A stretch of 64,000 nt of DNA. Source: Limonium bicolor (Eukaryota > Streptophyta > Magnoliopsida > Caryophyllales > Plumbaginaceae). Shown here in pieces: positions 58,015 to 64,000 of the stretch. The number at the start of each line of letters is the position of its first letter. Position 1 is the first letter of the stretch. The DNA lies in assembly GCA_023374045.1 (NCBI GenBank), contig CM041778.1, positions 287,781,533 through 287,845,532 of the forward strand, given 5' to 3'. Under the pieces are notes generated by a model. The model saw nothing but the letters and a program-made list of their open reading frames with translations. It made no database searches and was not told where the DNA came from. Position numbers and translations under genes: made by a program.

Positions 58015-60051
58015 TGTTATACCCAAAATTTCAACCCCCCGGAGTAGTCTCTAAGGCATACGTGTTACAAAGGGCAAAAGGGGTAAAAAAGCACCAAGGC
58101 GGGATTTTCCAAGGACATTATCGGGATTTTCTATTTTCATATGACTTGTTCATTATCTCCAAACACTTCCGAATATCAGTCATTATGAAAGGTATTTCAT
58201 GACTTTCTGATAATATTTATTCTGGAAATTTAGCTTGTAATTCATATTATAAGCTAATTTCTTTAATAATTAACACATGAAATAGCCTCAAAATAGAAAT
58301 TAAAAGGTTTCAAAAATTAAAATAAAATTGTCACATGGTTAGCATGACTACATACAGTCATAAACCTGAAATTATCTTATTTGAAACCTTAGCCCAAAAT
58401 TTAAAAGAGAAATTCAATCATTTTTGCAATTTTCTCTCTCCTTTGGAAAATACCGAAATCAAAACAAAATGTCATGAAATTTTAGCACAAGATAGAGGAT
58501 GATTTTTAGAGACAAATGGCGTTGGAATTTCGCTATTTCGACTTTCCAATCATAAGTTATGAATTATGGGAGATTCCAGATTGTGAGATTTTTATCTAAT
58601 CGGTTATTTATCAAAATAACCAGATTCCAACTCTCAAAATTCCTAAAATTCATTTTTTATCTTCGGTTAAAATTTCAGAATTTTTATCGTTCAGTAACAT
58701 GTTTTAAAAAATCAGATTCTCGTAGAGCACAAAATCAAGATTTTAGATAAAAACTTTGTTCTATCAACATGGCCTTGCTCTCTCTATAAAAGGACCTTCC
58801 AAAAACGACCTAGGGCAGGAAAGAACATCCCCAAAGTCAGGAAAGGCAGCTGTCAACCTTTGTCCCACGTTTTTGCACTCCCAAGCCTTAAATCAACACC
58901 AAAATCATCCCGAAATCACCAAAAACACATTCATTCTTCTCCCATTGAACTTCCAAGCACCAAAAAACCAAAAATACAGAACCTAACCGTGGTTAACAAC
59001 ACAAGGAAGAAGGGGTCAGAAGCTCGGATCGAAGTTGAACCGGATTGGTCACCAACGAGGCTCTCGAAGATTCCCGGCGTGAAGGAACAATCAAATCCCG
59101 AAGTCCAAATAGGTTGAAATTTGAATTCATTAACTCCTCTGATATTAATACACTTATGGTTGAAATTTCTAATCGAATTGACTTTTCCTTGCTTCAGAAT
59201 TAAGGTTTGTTTGTGTTTCTGTCCACTAACTTGTTCAATAAGTTTAGTCCTTAATTCGTGGCCAAATTGAAATCTTTTGATTACTAACATGTTTATAATC
59301 TTTCAGGCTACAAACCCATATATTTTGAGCCAAAAACACCTCTGGGAACAGCCTTAACACTGCCGTCCGAGGGCGGTCCGCACCCACGGACGCCATGTCC
59401 GGGGTCCCGGACGCCTTGTCCGTAAGCCCGGACACCCCCGGACGGTGGCGGGATATTTTTATTTTTAAAATTTAGGGTTTTATAAAACATGTCCGGGCCT
59501 CCGGACATCCTGTCCGTGGCCCCGGACTTTCAAAATCTCGTTTCTGTTTAAATTTGACTTTTCTGTGTAATTAGGTTAACTGGGGTCCGTGGGTTCGAAC
59601 AATGGGTCCGTGGCCACGGACGGAATCAAAATTTGACCTAATTCTGCCTCCGAAACCCTAGTTTAGGTAGTTTTAATTTCACTTTAATTTTCTGTCAAAA
59701 AATGTTAAAAATACAAAAAAAATCAGAAGCGCGCACTTAGGTTAAAATGACTCGTAATAAGCCGTAATTAAACTAAGTAGAGGAAAAACGACTTCTAGGG
59801 GGTAATGAAAGTAATTGAACCCTAATTAAGTCAAATACCAAGCCCCCGAACCCGAACTCTACCTTTCCTAATTTACTCTAGGTTAAAATTAGGTGGCGAC
59901 TCATAATAGGTTCCAGTGAGCTAGCTTAGGTTTTAATAATTATTGTTATATGACATAGTTATTAATCTTAGGTTATAAGTGGACCTAAAACCCGGTTAGA
60001 TCATAATCAGCTATAATCAACATAGGATAGGGTTTAAAATCGAGGCTCACA
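58015..60051 (+). repeat. Ogre/Tat-like 5' LTR (2037 bp)
   Basis: It starts TGTTATACCCAAAATTTC and ends GAGGCTCACA, followed 3 nt later by a PBS. Its distal half matches 1-1134, including the GGAC/GTCC core (59360-59635). The five bases before it, ATAAT, are the presumed target duplication. Frames inside it, such as 58931-59290 (-), are not supported as genes. Confidence 0.75.
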
Positions 60052-60054
60052 GAC

Positions 60055-60073
60055 TGGCAACTCTGCTGGGGAT
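60055..60073 (+). promoter_or_regulatory. Primer binding site, probably tRNA-Arg type
   Basis: TGGCAACTCTGCTGGGGAT, one change from TGGCGACTCTGCTGGGGA, resembles the complement of an Arg tRNA 3' end as used by Ogre-group elements. The tRNA assignment is from memory and should be checked. Confidence 0.6.
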
Positions 60074-61231
60074 AACTTCTTGATATTAACTTGTTTAATT
60101 TTAAGAAAGAGGGTTTAACTCGAAAATGTTTATTTATGGCTTTATTACTCTGTTTGTTTACTTTCGTGTGCACTTTAATTTTCTACACCTTCGCATCATA
60201 TGAGAGTGAGGGTCCACGTAAACCGATTTCACCCCAGGACCCGTTTGAGGGTCCCCTGTCAAGGACTCACACCTTTTAGGTGATGTGAATAAGCGGGGGA
60301 ATAGAGGAGGATGTCATCTAACCACATCCCCTTAATACCTGGGCCTTAGCCCCAAGCGTTTTCTTGGCAGTGCCCTTACCTAGCCCATTGTTTGGTCAGT
60401 CAAAGACCCGACCATAGACGCACACCTTCAGGTGATGTGGAAAAGTGGGGAAGCCCAAAAAGAATAGTGTGCAAGCCCTATTCCTTTGAGGTGACCTGGG
60501 CCCATGCCCCAAGCACCTCTCCGGATCGATCCATACCCGGTTTGATTTAAACATCTAGTGAGGACATATTGAATTTGTGTGGGCCTTGTCTGCTTGTATG
60601 ATCGGCCCATTACCCAGCCTAGAGATTGATAGAAATTTCTCCTACATTAACCTAGCTCAACCTGAATTGGCAGCTCTATTTGATTGCGGCCCATAGGTCC
60701 TGTTTGGTTTAATATGTGAGACATTCGGGCTTCGGCCCAAAAGCCTAGACTTAGGTGATTTCTCTTCTGGCCGAATTTAAACTATCCAATTAGTTCTAGG
60801 CCCATAAAAAGGAATCCACCTGAACTTGAAATAACTCACAGGTCCTGAAAAAGTCTTTTTCAGCTTAGCAACCATCTTCTCTGACCCAAAGAAAGTTAGG
60901 CCCATTTGTGATTTAGGGACCATTCCAGCCCGTGTGCTTTACTCCAGGCCCAAACACATTCCGGCCTAAGGGCTCATTCTAGACTAGGTAGACTTCTTAT
61001 TCGGGCCCTAGCCCCAAACCCTAGGTCTAGGTGTCACCTCTCAGGCCCAATCAAAGTCATCTGTTTAGACTTCAATCCAAATTCCAGTTCATAGTCTGAA
61101 AGATACTTTAGCCCAAACACCTCATTCTCTGAGTATCCTGGCCCACTTGCTTTCAGCCTAAGTCTGTTTCGATCTATCTTGTGAAGCATCATTCTCACCT
61201 TAGTACCTTTCAGCCCACTTCCTTTTGTTAG

Positions 61232-61234
61232 CTA
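61232..61234. repeat. Presumed 3-bp target duplication CTA of the CACTA element
   Basis: It lies directly before CACTAGTAGAAAAA. CACTA elements duplicate 3 bp. The partner is outside the window. Confidence 0.5.
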
Positions 61235-61254
61235 CACTAGTAGAAAAAAATATT

Positions 61255-61520
61255 ATATAACACACATTTTATAACACGGTTTTATAATAATGGTGTTATA
61301 AAGTAGTTTACAACCCGGTTATATAACATAGCCGCGTTATAATATGCAAAGGAAATAAAGCAACGCTGAAAAAATGGGATTTTAACACGGTTGTATTATA
61401 ACCGTGTTATAAGTGATAATTTTATAACACGGTTGATTATAGAAGCGTGTTAAAAAACGTAGAATAGTTTCACATCATGGTACCGCTTGGTATATTAAGA
61501 TCTTTTAACACAGGTAATAA
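61255..61520. repeat. CACTA subterminal repeats
   Basis: At least seven copies of TATAACACGG, AACCGTGTTATAA and variants occur in both orientations (for example near 61272, 61310, 61325, 61385, 61402 and 61430). Subterminal repeats of this kind are the binding sites of CACTA transposase accessory proteins. Confidence 0.75.
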
Positions 61521-63314
61521 GTAACCGTTTTATTCATTATTAATTTCTCTGTCAAATACTTTCTCTCCCCCACGAACCCTCCAAAACTATCACTCTGTAT
61601 TTTCGTTCTACCGACTCCGATGTCTCCAACACCGCCACCGCAAGCACACCGATGTCACTGCATCCTCACCATCGCCTCCACCTCATTCACCTTTGACGTC
61701 GCTGCCATCGCTGCCTCCAACATCTCCATCCAGTTTCTCATCTGAATTGTGGTTGACCAGACCTTCAAATCGCTTCGGAAACTGGTTCAGGCTTGAGCTA
61801 CTCCACGGCTACTGCTGGATTGCAAATCGCCACCAACAAACGTCAACGACCTCCTCTGACTGCTTCCTGGTGATCCCGTACGTGGCTGAGACATGCAATC
61901 ATCGTGGCTGCTTTTGAGTTGTCAATTAGGTAAATTTCACATATTTTATGAAATCAGTATACACAGGTAATTTCACTCCTGTTAGTTTAATAGAGTTGTT
62001 GGGATATTTTGTGTGGCTAAAATGGTTCGCAATAGTTGGACCCATTGGTTTCTGCCCTTGCTCAATCTTTGTTTCAGTTACATGGTTGCAAACCTTTCAT
62101 GGTCTTCAATCTCTGTTTCAGTTACAAGAGGTGTGCCTACGTACTTTTTCTTTGGTCAAACCCAGACGTGATGGAGAGTTTTTTCGGTACCAAGGAGGGC
62201 CTTTCATAGTCTTCTTTATGCTCATATTGTTTTTTCATCTGCTGCCATATTACATCCCAACCCAAAGGATGACTGAGCATGGAGTTAGGGTTTTTGAGCT
62301 ATACATGGTACGCACCCACCTTTCCCTTTGTTATCTGCCGTGTCATGCTTGTTTTTTTTCTTTTCATCTAACTCTAGTACATCAATTATCTGCATAACAG
62401 CAACCAGATGTAATTAAGCTTATGAAACTGAAATATGACAAGCAAAAAAATATGTGCTTATTCGTTGATACATGGCAAGTGCTAGATCAAGCAGTCTGTA
62501 TGAAAAATGCTACGGGTCAAATACTGCAGAATTGTCCAAACTAACTTACTCGGGTAGTGTTTTCTATAGCAAGCTGAAATATAACTCACCTATGGCTTCT
62601 AATTTTTCTTAGTTTCTGGTTGTTTTTAAAAGTTAAAATAGCATACAGAGACCGTGGCTGTTTCTAAATAAAAATTATTATATACTTGATGAAGAGTATG
62701 CTTATTTAGTTGTCACTGGGTGTCGTTGTATCAACACCTATTCTTCCATGTCGCTGTCTTTTGGATTATCATATTTTGCCATCTCCAAGCAGTATGGAGT
62801 TCTTCCTTCGGACCTAAATTGATGAACCTATAGTGGATCTTTTGGGTTGAATGTCAATCTCCGGCTGTAACGGAGACAAGTTCTGGTGATTATGACAATC
62901 TCCAGTTGTAATATAGGCATTGCCTTGCTTAAATTGATTAATTTTTCCTGCACCTACATGTAGCTTCGGTTATTTTACTGCATGTTGTCACGGTTTTTTA
63001 GTAGTTTCATAGTTCAGTGTTGGCTTTGTTGTGGTTTTCATTCTGTTTTGATACTTTACCTATGCATATTTTATTCTGTTTTTCTAATGTACTGTATATA
63101 TGCTTCAGCAGCTGAAATTCATGATTAATTCTTAAAAATTGCACCACTTATTACTCTTTTTAATACCATCATAGGACTCCTAATTCTGTCACATAACATG
63201 CTATCATTTCAGCCAATTCCTTGGCTATTATTGTTCGTATAATGCGATTTGGTGCCACAGCAATCTGTTTTATGTGACTTTTTAACAGAGATGTTCCTTT
63301 GCTAAGCATTAATG

Positions 63315-63374
63315 CCATGCTATTTGACCCCCAACATTAGTTATGTTATACCATGCTATTTGACCCCCAACATT
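63315..63374. repeat. 24-bp direct duplication
   Basis: CCATGCTATTTGACCCCCAA followed by CATT occurs at 63315-63338 and again at 63351-63374, a 36-bp period. Confidence 0.85.
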
Positions 63375-64000
63375 TCCACTTCTGATTTTAGGTTGATAAA
63401 GATATGATGAGAAATCAAAAGAACACACGCTCCATTCTACCCAAATTGGAATTTGTGAATGATCGGTTAAACTGCACATTTTAAAGACTTCTGGTGGAAT
63501 AAAAAGGGAACCATCGGTAATCAAAGTGTCTCACCACCGCTGAGGTATTTTGTTTATGTAGTATTTGTTGTTGTGTCTCATAGTCTCAAAAATTATCTCA
63601 AGTGATGCACTAATTGTGATGACTTTATGCTTACTGATTCTTGAACCTGAATCAAAGCAAGAAAGTGATCGGGGCTTATAGATGTTAGAGGAGCTAATTA
63701 ACTTGATAACAGATTTGGTGTCTTTTAATTTCCTCACATGTCATTTTCCTACTTCCAAAATGTTTTCATTAATTGTGAAATTGATTGTAGAAACTAATTC
63801 ATGTGGATAAAAGTGAATTATGTGTATTGTATAAACGATGGTCATATCTTCAAGATGTGTATATAGAGTGAAAGAAACAGTTCAGTAGTTCTTGTTTGGT
63901 TGTGTATACTAGACAGATTTTTAATACAGTTTGGGATCACTGATTTGTTTCCAAATTGTGCAGCTGTCTACAACAGACCTGGTTAGCCCACCGCAAATAG

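Larger units (their letters stand above)
60052..61234 (+). mobile_element. Ogre-like leader/internal sequence, interrupted
   Basis: This GGCCCA-rich non-coding sequence contains two related segments ending in CACACCTTTTAGGTGATGTG (60270) and a similar CACACCTTCAGGTGATGTGG (60422). No gag is reached before the CACTA element breaks it at 61235. Confidence 0.6.
61235..64000 (+). mobile_element. CACTA (En/Spm-type) DNA transposon, left end and part of interior
   Basis: The terminus CACTAGTAGAAAAA matches the CACTA terminal inverted repeat. It is followed by subterminal repeats (61255-61520). Past 61550 there is a CT- and CCACC-rich stretch (61570-61750) resembling plant 5'-untranslated or captured coding sequence, then AT-rich sequence to the window end. 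Frames at 61693-61917 and 61948-62397 (149 codons, many hydrophobic residues) show no transposase or other motif I recognise. The other end, and any transposase, lie outside. Confidence 0.78.

Noticed and set aside
58931..59290. 119-codon minus-strand frame in the Ogre-like LTR
   Set aside because: It lies wholly within the LTR and is not preserved as an open frame in the homologous LTR at 1-1134.
61948..62397. 149-codon frame in the CACTA interior as a membrane protein gene
   Set aside because: No recognised domain, no supporting homolog, and AT-rich hydrophobic composition expected by chance.

Overview
The window is plant nuclear heterochromatin, most likely from a eudicot with a large repeat-rich genome. 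There is no bacterial-type gene organisation, no rRNA or tRNA gene, and no intact single-copy host gene that I can support. Almost every base belongs to nested LTR retrotransposons, mostly Ty3/gypsy relatives of the Tekay/Del chromovirus type (LTRs of the form TGAAATACCCC...TGTTACA, an initiator-Met-tRNA PBS, and a chromodomain-like integrase tail). There is also one Ogre/Tat-like element type and one CACTA DNA transposon.

Layout. 1-1134 is the 3' end of an Ogre-like LTR inserted in the 3' LTR of a minus-strand large retrotransposon derivative (LARD, outer copy: 1135-3362 plus 17273-24818). That outer copy is split by a complete plus-strand LARD of the same superfamily (3368-17267, target duplication CTAAC, LTRs of about 4.56 kb, internal domain of 4.77 kb with no gag or pol). 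24819-25046 is an unidentified island. 25047-27545 is a truncated minus-strand LTR. From 27546 runs a once-autonomous gag-pol element (5' LTR 27546-31645; gag 31882-33193; an AlkB-like dioxygenase exon 33393-34131; protease, RT, RNase H and integrase to 36800). Its integrase is interrupted by a complete minus-strand element (36801-53436, target duplication GTGTT) with 5.6-kb LTRs, a gag and an integrase tail but no protease, RT or integrase core. The host element resumes at 53442 with its integrase C-terminus and chromodomain, then a 3' LTR (54532 to about 57557). 57558-58014 is an orphan fragment, 58015-60051 a complete Ogre-like LTR followed by PBS and untranslated internal sequence, and 61235-64000 the start of a CACTA transposon.

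How the parts relate. The gag-pol element, the LARDs and the gag-only element share a set of cis signals: a PBS inside or beside a hairpin, a PPT of the form TTTTAAGGGGGGTAGA with a hairpin just upstream, a second internal copy of that PPT, and a CAGCA/TGCTG hairpin near the LTR 3' end. Several of these stems differ between elements by compensatory base changes, so they are probably selected RNA or cDNA structures. This fits non-autonomous elements being mobilised by proteins of the gag-pol lineage. The most unusual content is the AlkB-like (ALKBH1-type) 2-oxoglutarate/Fe(II) dioxygenase sequence between gag and protease, in an element whose gag also appears to contain two short spliceosomal introns.

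All coding regions are decayed by stops and frameshifts. Some small indels between LTR pairs look like sequence or assembly error, so some breaks may be artefacts. No homology search could be run; family names rest on motifs recognised by eye.
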